NCBI GenBank assembly: GCA_023634235.1
Contig: JAMKCF010000015.1
Coordinates: 1,961,698-2,025,697 of the forward strand
Length of the DNA: 64,000 nt
Direction: 5' to 3'
Origin: Pisaster brevispinus
Taxonomy: Eukaryota > Echinodermata > Asteroidea > Forcipulatida > Asteriidae
The notes below the pieces were generated by a model, which saw only the letters and a program-made list of their open reading frames with translations, was not told the origin of the DNA and made no database searches. Made by a program: the position numbers and the translations under genes. Positions 1-27,900 of this stretch are shown here, one piece after another (positions within the stretch are counted from its first letter, which is position 1; every line of letters starts with the position of its first letter).

Positions 1-15809
<15,809 letters not shown>

Positions 15810-16616
15810 AGAATTTCTTCCGGATTTTTGCCAAAGGTGAAGAATATCGGTATAGCTGTTGAAACTGATTTTGTCACGACATGACTCTGTTGCAGTAAAA
15901 AAAAAAATCCATCGCTGGGTTGATGCGGGTGGTTAATTTTAACTTGTTTTGCTTTTTAGACTTTACACTTATCATATTTTATACAAACTTGTAAACAATT
16001 GTATTTAATATCAAGCTTTTTCAGCAAATTTTATGACCTTCTTGGGAATTTTTTATCTGTGAGTCTATCTATGCAATATCTGGTTGTACATTTGAACCTA
16101 AGTCTTTTAAAAAAACATCCAATATTGATTGTCGGCTTTTGTGTCATCTTCTTCAAAATAATTGCAGAAGTTCCTTTTTGTTACAAGTCTCTTGTGTTTA
16201 TTTATTAAGTGGTATTTAAATGACATTCAAACTTCCCAAACGAACCTTTTTCTTCCTGTCTAAAAACTGAATTTTAACAAGTGTCCATATTTGTTGGAGT
16301 ATTCAGTTTTTTAGGATTTTGGTTATCATTTAGAAAATCAAGAACTACAAATATTTCATCAGGTCTTTGAGTCTTTTATTAATTTTTTTTATTATTAATG
16401 GAGTGCATTTGTTTGTTTTTTATAACATCACATGACTAATTTACATATATATAAATAACAACACTAGGGAAGTTAACTACAAATTGTATGTAAAAGAAAG
16501 AGACAAAAAGAAAAACACTCCCAGACGGGTGAGTGAAGATATCAGGGTTCATAGATCAAAGTGACAGGTCAGAGTTCAGAAAGTCTGTTTGAGAAATCTA
16601 CAGAGATGTTAAATTG

Positions 16617-16622
16617 AATAAA
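16617..16622 (+). terminator. Candidate poly(A) signal of the mosaic protease
   Basis: This AATAAA lies 0.8 kb after the stop codon. A second occurs at 16750-16755. Which is used cannot be told without transcript ends. Confidence 0.35.
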
Positions 16623-17936
16623 ATAATAAGAATTGCAATTTGCCATTTTCCTGTGAGTGATAATTTTTTATAAAACAGGGGATAACTTTATTAAAAAAAA
16701 GAAAAAAAAGAAGTTTTTTCTCAAAAACTATTTACACTAAATTAATGAAAATAAAACCTGAGTGATCTGCTTACAAAATAAACGTCAATAAACAAGAAGA
16801 TTTCTCAAGGGTTGGTTTTGTCAATCACTAATGTTACCCTGTGTTTTCTTCAAGTTGAGTTTTCTCTCTAGATCAAATTTTGACCTTTGACCTCATTGTG
16901 GACTTGTTGATTTAATAACCAAGCCCAGGAAAAATGTACTTGTTGAAACTGTGGTCTATTTTGAGAGCAGTGGTTTGTAACAAACAAAGCTCAATAGCAA
17001 CAGCCCGAAACAGGTCAAAGGTCGATCTCAATTTAAAAAAAATTAACGGTTTTTAACAGCAATAAAATTTTCATTAAAAATAAAATGAGAATTAAAATAC
17101 ATGGGACTTGCATGTTACTCTGTCAGAAATCTTAAAATTTACATCTACTGCATATTCACTGAATTTAACATAAATACCTGAATTATACTTAAAATATTTG
17201 TCATGGTCCATATACTATTCTGCATATTCTAATTACTACAGAATCACTACGTGATCTACTGAGTGATAGTCAGGAAGATACTCCCACTTATGCATATTCA
17301 TGTTGCAGAGTTTTAATTTGCTAGATTTGCCATCATTACACAAATTTGCATACATGTAATTTGCATTTATTAACTAGTACATACATGTTGACTCATCTTA
17401 AAAATTATTCATGAGATACAACTGACAAATGGAAGCTCCACCCATAACATAGCTACAGCCAATGGAAATAAAGGAAGAATAATTCTATTTAAAAAAAACC
17501 ACAATAAGATTTTTATTTAAAAAGGTGAATCTGGAAACCCAGGCGTTCAATCAAACCGCCTGGCATAAAATAAAACCTGCTTAACAAACTTTGCTCCCTT
17601 CGCACAAAAGTATGTGTTACATATCATTGTGGCTGGTAATCCGTTTCTGCTAAGCTGGTTTCTCTGTGCTAAGTAGTTTGATGAAACATACCAAGGGTAC
17701 AGACGTACATCTCCATTTATGACTTACATGTATACTTCGAGATCATTGCACATGAAAACACTTCAGAACATCAACAAGAATAAAAAGCTTTCATTTTAAC
17801 ATATACAATGTACTTTACGAGACTGCAGAATAACAAGTAAATTTAATAGTAAGATCTTCTTCTTTTTTTATCTCTCTTTTTTGTTTTAATTTGAATATTT
17901 TGTTTTGTCCCTTTTTTGTCCACTGGTTCTTATGAA

Positions 17937-18110
17937 TTTTGTTATATACAGTGTACAATGTGTACATGTATACAGTACATGTACACATTGTATTTTTATT
18001 TTTCATTTTTTGGGGCAATACAAAAAGTAGTTCACAAGATACATGTACATGTACATGTACATGTAATGTATATACATTGTGTACATTGTACATGTATGTA
18101 TTTTTTTATT
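17937..18110. repeat. Palindromic TGTACATG tract
   Basis: Repeated ATGTACATG and TACATGTACA, with arms GTGTACATGT...ACATGTACAC, can fold back on themselves. A poly-T/poly-G tract follows at about 18110-18133. It is low-complexity DNA without coding character. Confidence 0.65.
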
Positions 18111-18489
18111 TTTTATTTTTTTTTGGGGGGGGGTTTTTTATTAAAAAGAAAATTGTGCAAGGAGGGGGGGAATGGCTGTGTTTAGATTCTTAACAATCAA
18201 AATGATATCATCAAAGTCTGCATTTCCATGCCAACAATATAACGAAGACGGCCCTTAATTAAAAATCTGATTTTGTTCCCCTCCTTTTTTTTTGACATCA
18301 AGTGTTGTCATATAGTTTCCTGGACATGTGAAAAAAAAAACAAATTCATGGGAGGATCGAAAAGGTTTTGCAAAATGAAAGGGCCATCATCGAACAAAAT
18401 CTGGAAAACTGTGTCAAACATTTCGGCTGTGAACAGTGTCTTTGAAAATTCATGTGTGCATGCCAATTTGATTTGTTCTGTTTGGATCT

Positions 18490-19075
18490 GTTGGATCTGA
18501 GGACTGCACTAGCAAACTGATTATGCTTTACATGGGATCAGGCATACCACCATAATCAGAGTCCAACAGTTTGGGTGTTGAATTACTGAATGGTGTTGGA
18601 CTTGCAGTAGTGAACTGACGATGCTTTACATGGGATCAGGCATACCACCATAATCAGAGTCCAACAGTTTGGGTGTTGAATTACTGAATGGTGTTGGACT
18701 TGCAGTAGTGTACTGATGATGCTTTACATGGGATCAGGCATACCACCATAATCAGAGTCCAACAGTTTGGGTGTTGAATTACTGAATGGTGTTGGACTTG
18801 CAGTAGTGAACTGACGATGCTTTACATGGGATCAGGCATACCACCATAATCAGAGTCCAACAGCTTAGGTGTTGAGTTACTGCATGGTGTTGGACTGTGG
18901 ACTGCACTAGTAAACTGATCATGCTTTACATTGGGATCAGGCATACCACCATAATCAGAGTCCAACAGTTTGGGTTTTGAGTTACAGAATGGTGTTGGAC
19001 TGAGGACTGCACTAGTAAACTGATGCTTTACATGGGACCAGCCAATCTTGAGTCCAACAGTTTTGGTGTTGAGTT
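18490..19075. repeat. Minisatellite, about 98-104 bp x 6
   Basis: GCTTTACATG recurs at 18525, 18623, 18721, 18819 and (as GCTTTACATT) 18923, then 19024, giving spacings of 98, 98, 98, 104 and 101. Each unit contains GGGATCAGGCATACCACC and CAGAGTCCAACAG. The central copies are nearly identical and the flanking ones diverged, typical of recent homogenisation in the middle of the array. Confidence 0.85.
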
Positions 19076-19689
19076 TGGTTAAAAAGAGGAACTCTTAGGT
19101 CAAATTCAGCTTTGAGATGCACTCATTTTTCAATAGAAAACAGTCCTCATGAAAGTTGGGGAAATAAAAGTCTTTAACCTCACGTTAAAATGGTGTAAAA
19201 TGTCATGTTATTTCTTACTCATTCAAAGTGACATTTGAAACATGACCACCTAAAAAAAACAAACACCCAAAACAGGTCTGTATATTGTACATTCCAAAGT
19301 GGAATTTTTGCGCCAGTCAAAAGGTCAAATAGCAATGCTGTTGAATATCACCAAAAAGTAGGTAGAAACTAAACATTCTTTGTACAAAAGCGTACAGAAT
19401 AATTTGAAACGTGATGTCAACGAACGTTTTTTGTCTTTCGACAGAAATTTCACTTGAAGGGTATCAAACACATTTTACACCGTTTTAACGCAAGGTTAGA
19501 GACTTGTACTTTTTGTTATCCCATTTTCGTAAAGAGTCTATCCACTGGAAAATGAGTTGATCATAAAACTTAATTTTGACCTCGGAGCCCCTCTCTGAGA
19601 CCGAGAAAAGGATCGTGATTTACTCCAGCAGCCAGGAATTCAAGGGAAAAGGTTCACATTTACACAGTCCCGGTAAATCTCTTTGATCT

Positions 19690-19882
19690 GGGCCCAATTT
19701 CATAGAGCTGCTTAAGCACAACAATTTGTTAAGCACAATAGAATTTTGCTTACCAGAATAAGGTTACCAGCCAAACCACCATGTCACGTGTACAATTTGT
19801 GACTGGTATCCTGCTCATCTCTGCTTAGCAGGAAATTGTTAAGCACTATTTTCTGCTTAAGCAGCTTTATGAAATTGGGCCC
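19690..19882. mobile_element. Palindromic MITE, GGGCCCAATTTCAT type
   Basis: The ends are GGGCCCAATTTCATAGAGCT and the reverse complement of AGCTTTATGAAATTGGGCCC. The interior is made of CTGCTTAAGCA-like inverted motifs and GACTGGTATCCTGCT. A diverged relative is at 27741-27970. It is non-coding. Confidence 0.75.
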
Positions 19883-19889
19883 TGTTGAG

Positions 19890-20545
19890 GCCCTTACCAA
19901 AATGCCAAATTCATTCCAATTGGATATCCAGTTGGAATGAGTTGGTATTCAGTTGGTTCATTATATTGGAATACTGAAATAAAACCTTAGACCAACTCGG
20001 TCCAATTGGAAAAACCAATTGGAGTCAGTTGGCTTGATTTAATTGAATTGGAATGAGTTGGAATTTGTTTCTACCAATTGGAAATGTCACCTCCCAATAT
20101 TTTTTCCAATTGGAAATTTTAGTTCCCAACAGGGTCCAATTGGAAAAAACAATCTTCATATTTATAGTCCAATGTCACCAACTGGATTTAGAATGAGTTA
20201 ATTGCACTGGTGTAAATCCCTCGAGTGGGGTAGGATATACTATATCCCCATAAGTTTTTGGACTGTCGGCCCAATATAAACTACTTTTTTGCTCAATGGT
20301 CCAATGATCGGTATCAATCTGTCGGACTATTAAGCTGTCGGACCAATGGGCTGTCAGACCAGTGGGTAAAAACTTATTTTTGGGTGTAGTTGAAAATATC
20401 CAATTGGGTCTAGTTGGGGAAAAAATCTTACTGAATCCAACTAAATCCAATTGGGTCCAATTGGTTTTGTGCCAAAAAACAATACATGTACTGAGAATTC
20501 AAAGTGGTTCAAATTGAAAAAATTGAATTGGAAATTTGGGTAAGG
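19890..20545. repeat. CCAATTGG-rich low-complexity tract
   Basis: The stretch is dominated by variants of CCAATTGGAATGAGTTGG and GTCCAATTGG, with a short block of CTGTCGGACCAATGG repeats near 20320-20365. CCAATTGG is itself a palindrome, so the tract is dense in self-complementary sites. No frame is conserved. Confidence 0.6.
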
Positions 20546-21503
20546 GAAGGGGGGGGTCCAAGGAACAGAAGTCAGGGACAGCTTCAAGGGACAAAAGTGT
20601 CCGAAGTTCAAATGTTTGAAGGGTCATGTTTTAAAAATAAAATAAAAGAAGTCCCTTTTTGTTCCGTTTTTTTTCGTTCAATTTAATGAATAAGAATCGA
20701 GTACAAAATATGATTGGGCACACACATGAGATATATATTATAACGACGACGACAATCAGTCATCTTAAAATCTAATTAGTTCGCCTATAAGACTACTCAC
20801 ACACGTTGCACTTGAAAACTGTATTCTCTTTTTTTTGTTTAGACATGACGTTTCCCTGATTTCGATAAGCAATTTACGGATTTGTTAAGTGTGAAACGTT
20901 ACGACTGGGGAATTTCAACAGAGCAAATGACAAATCTAAGACTTTGAACTGCTTGAATGTAAACCCACTAAAGAACATCACACACTATAAACTCTTCCAG
21001 ATCTATGTCGAACAAGAAGTCCGCAATTACGACTGAAACTTTATATTAAAAAAAACTTTTAAAAAACTATGTTTTATAGTAACTCTACATTACACAAATA
21101 CAATAGTGTTTTGCACACACTGGTGTCGTACAACAACCATGATAAGTACATTCAGTCTCCATATACGACATCAAATAGTGAGTTCACCAAAACGGCAATT
21201 GCAACTTTGCTTCTCCTAACTACACGAAACAAAAGTTGAAGATGGAAATACTGTACATTTTACGGGATGAAAGAAAGCTTGCATGATTTCTCTGGGACCA
21301 ATTGGAAATTACCACTGGAATGACTGAAACAAGGTCCTTTTTTTTTCCTGTAAATATATCTTCTTCTTTTTTGTAAATTCAACATTTGTCAAAACTCATT
21401 CTTTTTGTTCCATTTTCAAAATATCCATCATTTTATTTCCAACTGTATTAACATATTATAATTACCATGGTATCAATTACCATGGTATCAATTACCGTGG
21501 TTA

Positions 21504-21922
21504 TCAGTGACTACTAGATGAGTGCTCAAATACATTTCCCGGAGAGAGAGTACTGGCGAGTCGCGTCCATAGTTCACGCTTTAGGGGGCTAAGGCGCCGT
21601 AACGACTGCAAGAAGTCGTTGAACTGTGCCATGCCGCCGGGCGCCATCACAAACGCCTTCTGCGCGCTCTGCACGACACTGATGAAATCGTCGTACTCCG
21701 GCTGGGTCACGTGGTACATCCGCTGGTGGATGCACTGTATGTACATCTGAACGCATTTCTGCACGATTGGGCTGAGTACTAGCGAGCGCAGGTTAGCCTG
21801 GATTGGGGTGTGATTGTTGGAGGCCAGGTAGTGGGCCGATTCCCAGGCTATGGTGTGCAGAACAAACGGACTGACCACCACGTTGAGGACGCAAGCGCAG
21901 AACTGCTGTAGATAGCTGGAAC
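21504..21922 (-). CDS. ZSWIM8: ZSWIM8 terminal coding exon
   Basis: Encodes the last 138 residues: SYLQQFCACVLNVVVSPFVL, VQMYIQCIHQRM, YDDFISVVQSAQKAF and QFNDFLQSLRR, which match the ZSWIM8 C terminus. The stop TGA is at 21506-21504. The final EHSSSSH tail looks lineage-specific. AATAAA on the minus strand at 21437-21432 lies 66 nt after the stop and may be the poly(A) signal. Confidence 0.94.
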
Positions 21923-24900
21923 CTGAATCACACAAAGACAACAATCATTCCAATCATTTAAATCAATTCATTAAAAGCACCAAGAGGCAAACAAACACAT
22001 CCATGACCAAAAAAAAAAAAAACCTTTTTCTTTTTGATACTAGCAGAAAAAATTCAAACATGTACGAGAGTTCGCATTTTGGGCACAAATTCACTGCAAA
22101 GTTGGAGGAGGTAAACGACCTTGGTATCTCAGTTATTGACATTTAACCCATAACTTCCGAACTACGAGATTTCTAGTAGAACACACAAATGCTGTAACCA
22201 CTTTTGTATGTGAAAGCCTGTAATGAACAATAAATCAGTGTCTCTCTTTACACTTTTGTTACCAGTGGCATGGGATGGAAAACATGGCAGTGGCGTAAAG
22301 AAGGAGAGATGGGGGGGGGGGGACTGGAGTGCTGCAGTCTCAAATCGAGAATAGGATTGTGACCTCATTAACATAAATTATGCACAACAATCAAAAGGCA
22401 GTTTTGGTTGACTTACCAAGCCTTTTGGAGATCTCTAACAACCACTTGATGTCTTCACCATACGGTGGATTCGGTGAGAATCTCGACTGCGTCCTCTCGT
22501 CGTGTACCCTCCTTGCTAATGTATCAATAGCAAGCATTCCTACCCTGTATGCTGCATCTAAGTAGAACAGTCCTGTGTGTGGATGTGGGCCCATGGGGCC
22601 AACCACTTGCTGCAGAGGGGGGTTTTGTTGTGCAGGGGTTGGTTGAGATGACGGTGGTTGTCTGGGATGCATTGCGGGGAGCGGATATACTCCGTGGGGG
22701 CCACGGATGGGTACACCAGGCTGACTGCCCGGGGGTGCCTGGGTAGGGAATTGGTTAGGGATAGGTAGGGGGACCCCCTGGGGTGGGGGATTCGCTGACG
22801 AGTAGGGACACGTTGAGTAGTAGGGCGGACACTGATGGACTGCATTCCAATGAATGTTATGGGAGGTCGGCGGTAACTGCCTATGGCCTGCTTGGGGATG
22901 CCGGCCCTGAAGTCCATTATTACCACGAGGGAGAGCAGGGTAGGATGGAAATGACGCTGGAACGCCTCTAGGGAGATAAGATGGATCAACTTGAACATAC
23001 TCCGGACAGCCAGGGTGATACACTAACGGTACAGCCTGGGGAACTCTCGCCACTCCATACGGTAACAACAACGGGCTCACCATCGCCGTGTTTGGAGCGA
23101 CCGTTACGGCAACAGAGTACGGAACGATCTGACTGCTCTCGGTGGTTGGCGAGCCATTCCGTCCTGCCGGCGGAGGATGCGCCTCGGCGCCGTCGCTCGA
23201 CCGAGTCCTACGCGTGTTACTCGCCCCCCACATGTTGTCATGAAGCCACTCCCACTGCCGGGCAACATTGAAAAGGACATCCGGGTAGACATCGCCGCCT
23301 TTGGCCGCACTTTCAACGGCTAGACAAGCGTTGGCTAACATGTGGTAATCCTGTTCTTTACACTGCGAGAGAAAAAAAAACCCAATCAATTATCACCAAT
23401 TCCCTTCCAAAGGAAACATTACCGCTAAACACAATCCTACAGGAAATTTCAAGGTAACAAAATCAATCTAAAGACATTTTTTTTCACTAAAACTAAAAAA
23501 CTACCAACGCTATTGTCCAAATACAGAGTAATTTTTTCCAAAAATGTGATAGAGTAAAATGTTACAAAATAAAGCAAGGATATGTAGCAAAACTGACATC
23601 AATTTTAGAATAAAATGTGACACTAATGTAAATACTTAAGAACATCATTCAGAATAGAACAAGTGTCAATGCATTAAACATAAGTACAAAACCAGGTTAC
23701 AAGAAATATACAAACTACACAGGGAAGATATCAATTATAAAGGTACTAGGGTCATAAAATGTGAATGGCAAAATGATCAATATAAGTAAACAGCAAAGGG
23801 GTCAATCTATGTAAATGTCAAAATGGTCAATATAAGTAAAAAGCAAAAGGGTCAGTATAAGTAAAAGGCAACAGGTCAACATAAGTAAAATGCAACAGGT
23901 CAATATAAGTAAAAGGCAAAAGGGTCAATATAAGTAAAAGGCAAAAGGGTCAATATAAGTAAAAGGCAAAAGGGTCAATATAAGTAAACAGCAAGGGGGT
24001 CAATATATGTAAAAGGCAAAAGGGTCAATATAAGTAAACAGCAAGGGGGTCAATATATGTAAAAAGCAAAGGGGTCAATATAAGTAAAAGGCAGCAGGTC
24101 AACATAACTGAAAGGCAAAGGAGTCAATATAAGTAAAAGACAAAAGGGTCAATATAAGTAAAAGGCAAGGTTAGTCAAGGTGCCAAAACTGGGGATCAAT
24201 AATATCCTCAATAGGGATTGTAACAATACATCCCAATTGAGGTAGTTGTGGTTGATTGTATAAAATGAACACAAGAATACAGTAAGCATACCTGAGTCAA
24301 TGCCCTGTTGACCTCTGTAGGGTTCAGTGCATGGGCGTGTCTCAAACAGGACAGAGCTAACTCGGCAGCCGCTCCGACCATGTTAGGATCTAACCCCCGG
24401 GACGCCTTATCAGCCAATGAGGCGGCCTCGGTGGGGGTCAGGTGACCTTCCCAGGTGTCTACCAACATGCCGATGGCTGCACTGCCGATCTCCATGGCTT
24501 GACCTGAACAAAGGACCAGAAACTCAAGAATTTCAAGATTAATTGGCACAAAAATTACATTTGATTCAAAACCAGTTTTCTGTAAAGGTTACACAAACAT
24601 TTCAGGTGAACTATTTTCTTAGGACAACTGATACCATTTTAATGGCTAATAAATTAAGTGTCATTAACTGAGGTCGTGTACAGCTACGGCTACAGCTACG
24701 GCTATGGCTGGATCACTGCATCATCATGTGTTAAAGTGTAGGACACCCCTAGCAACATCCTTAGCAGCAGTCAAAGCCATAGCCAAATCTGCCAGTTTGG
24801 ATATGACCTAAGTCTTCCAGCAATAGTCAAAACTCTTCCACGTCTGAAGAAGTTAATCTCATACTTTAAGACATAACATTATTTTTGTTTACCTGTAATC

Positions 24901-27900
24901 CATGACACATGCGATGAATACGTCCTTGATAGCCAGTTGGGTGTAACAGCATTATGCAACCACAATGCGTACAAACCGATCTCAAACGCGCATAGGTGCA
25001 GTCCACGGTGGGGACCAGTATGGTTGGTATTCGCGGCGGGTTGGGTGAATAACGATGTACTGCTGGACCCGCCGGCTTTGGTGAGGACGGTACGAGCCAG
25101 CTCGAAGAAGAAATGTGCAGAAGCCTCACTGGGTTGGTTGGGAATGGAGGGTGAGATGTCACTTCGACCACCTTTCTTACCTCCCTTCCTGTAAAAAAAA
25201 AAGAAAAGTTTTGTAAGCGGCTTGTAAAAAAAGCTTTAAAAGAGTAAATGTATCATGGCATGTCGTAGCCGAGCGGTTTAGTGCATTGGACTCAAGCTCT
25301 GGTGGCTGAGTCAGCAGAGTGTGGGTTCGAATCCCAGTCATGACACCTGTGTCCTTGAGCAAGACACTTAACTATAATTGCTTCTCTTCACCCAGGAGTA
25401 AATGGGTACCTTTGTGAGGGCAGAGATGGTTCTTGTGAATGATTTAAAGCTTGGTATGCTACATATTTGGCAACACAGGCTGTATGCTCCAAAGGGAGCT
25501 GAGATGGTTTAAGGAATGAAATAAATGGTCCAGTGACCAGGGGTAATAATTTTGGAGCGCCATGAGCGTCACTGAGTGACGGATTTGAGCGCTATATAAG
25601 AAGCCACTATTATTATTATTATTATAAACATTTGGCAACTAAGACACAATTTAGGACAGAAGTTTTTTGGGTCAAAATCTTAACATTTAAAAATAAAAGT
25701 TACTAACGTTTAATTGTTTAGAGGAAGGAAATACAAAAACATGCCTTGTGGATAAACAAATTGTCCTACAGTCTGTGTTCTTGGAGTGGAGTGGTGGGCT
25801 TGGGAAGGGGGAGGAGAGTGGACAGGAAAGAGGAGGGGGGGGGGGCAATGATCTTTTCTTACCTGACTCCTTTAGAGTTCGGTGTTGAACTTCTGGAATC
25901 GGCTCCTTGAGTATCAGACGTTGAAGAAGCACCTGGGTGTAACCAAGGTGAGGCCGGCACCGGACTAAGAAGAAAACAGAAATTTCCTCAAATTTCCTCA
26001 ATTGTAAAATTTCCAATTATCCACAAACGTACGGCCAACAAAAATAGTCAATTCAATAGAACGTGTAATAAAGAACAGTGGAAAAAAGTTGAAGGTATCA
26101 TACAGGATTGCCGAGGATAACAAACATCACGGTTTAATTTTAGTCTGAAAGTTCACTGATTATGATGTTCATACATGTATTATAGAACAATTTTTTCTTT
26201 GAACTATTTCCCTCTTAAATGAAGTCCTATTTGAGAAAACCCCATCTGAAAACCTCAAAGAATGCAACAGCTGATTTCGGTTGTTACAACCAAAAATAAG
26301 GACAATGCGTTGAAATGCTGAAAATTGTGGGTGGTTTTTCACACAACGGATTAAGCCCAAGTTTTCAAAGGTTTGTTATTCCATGTATATCGTTGATCAC
26401 ACAAAACATGAACACTGTCTGTGACAATTTTGTCAGCTCTACCAATCCTGTAAAACACCTTTCAACATGTTTTTACAAATGAGAAGTCTGAATTATTCAA
26501 CAAAATCTCACAATTAGTTTAAACATTAACAATCACAAGGCAAAACACATTTCAAATTCCAACTCATTCAGAAGTCATTCAGATTAGGATCCTCAACTTG
26601 AACCCCCAAAAAGATTTGTAATGTTGCTCAAATTTACAAAATATTGAACTGGACTCACCCTTCAGTATCTCTGATCTTTGGTCTAGCCCCAGACCCCCTC
26701 TCTGCTGAACTACTAGAGCTTATGGAATCACTAGAGTTACCGCTACTCCCACTGTCACTACCGGGACCATGGTATCTCCCCCACCCCCCTAGGGGCACAC
26801 GACGCCCCATAGTGGGGGAGTTATCACTAGATGTTGTCTCTGGTGCGCTACTATCAATCGCTGCCATACCTGGAAAGAAACAAAGGTTTGATTTTTAGTA
26901 GAAACAAATTGTTGCTATAAAGACTAGTTTTTCACTGCTTTCTATCAACTATTCTGCTATGCAAGATTCTCACCTTTGCTTCTTTTCTGATTCTTGCCGA
27001 ATATCCTCCCCCAGTACATGTAGCTACTACTCCGCCCACTCCCACTCCCGCTAGCCCTCGTTTGAGCTTGCCTCCACTGGTCGATATCCGGCCCCACTGA
27101 GATCATCCCTGAGCAGGCTGCTGGGTCTTCGTTCCAGCCAGTAGCGACGACGTCGGAGGGCGCCCTCGGGGGTTGAGATGGGGACGACATCATCCGCGAC
27201 GATGACGATGTCGGAGCGTTTGACCGGTCAGGTGAGAGTGACTTCCGAGAGTTTAAGTGTTGAATACAGCTTGCTATACTTGGGGCGTCTTGGGAAGGGG
27301 CGGAGTTACGAGGAGGCGGAGGGGCATTTGGGTCGGGGCGGATGCTACAAGTTGCTGCATCGGGACCGTGATGAGACGCTAATGGTTCCGACGAAGGTGC
27401 TCTTTCCGCGGACCCTTCATCTCGAGGGCTTCTGCTCTGATGAGATCTACGATCGGAGTTATCTTCATCAATCATTGACGATGCATTGCTATGACTACCA
27501 TCGTGTTGGGAGGAGCGTGGGGAAGGTGTAGGGATGGGCTGGGAGGATCGCTGCGTCCGAGGGCCTTGCTTGTCAAGAAGAGCATCTAGAATCTACATCA
27601 AACGAGATGACACAAGATTAGAACCGAATTCAAACATCTCAAAGCAAAAAACCAATTTGAGAATTTAAAAAATCTACAACAGAATAGTCCCTCAATCTTT
27701 TTTGCAATTTTTTTTTCAAAAATTTTTTCATGTCAACTTTGCCCAATTTCATGGCTCTGCTTAACTTAAGCAAAGAGTCGGCGCTTAGGAAAGCATTTTT
27801 GTCAGCATACTTCACAGATTAGCAGGATTGACTGTGCATTTGCTTACTTCACGTGACTAGCCATTCTTTGCTTACACAGCTAGCACAGAAATTCAGCACT

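Larger units (their letters stand above)
15810..21503. other. Tail-to-tail region between mosaic protease and ZSWIM8
   Basis: No coding exon is recognised in these 5.7 kb. It must hold both 3' UTRs. A protease poly(A) signal candidate is at 16617-16622, and one for ZSWIM8 (TTTATT on the plus strand) is at 21432-21437. The stretch also holds a palindromic TGTACATG region, a 98-bp tandem repeat, a palindromic MITE and a CCAATTGG-rich tract, each listed separately. Confidence 0.6.

Noticed and set aside
22558..22998. Minus-strand 146-codon frame overlapping ZSWIM8 exon 17
   Set aside because: It is in the wrong frame. The frame with CKEQDYHM and AAYRVGMLA is the real one.
23774..24170. Regular 25-bp repeats resembling a CRISPR array
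   Set aside because: The repeats are head to tail without spacers and the DNA is eukaryotic. It is a minisatellite.
24866..25171. Minus-strand 101-codon frame
   Set aside because: Another-frame shadow of ZSWIM8 exon 15. The conserved peptide (HLCAFEIGLYAL) is in a different frame.
25254..25345. tRNA-Leu-like sequence that could be a functional tRNA gene (likewise at 15030, 36420 and 36680)
   Set aside because: Each is followed by the same long SINE body present in several copies, and the heads have mismatched stems, so they are SINE heads.
27178..27531. Plus-strand frame of 117 codons
   Set aside because: Antisense shadow of ZSWIM8 exon 12.
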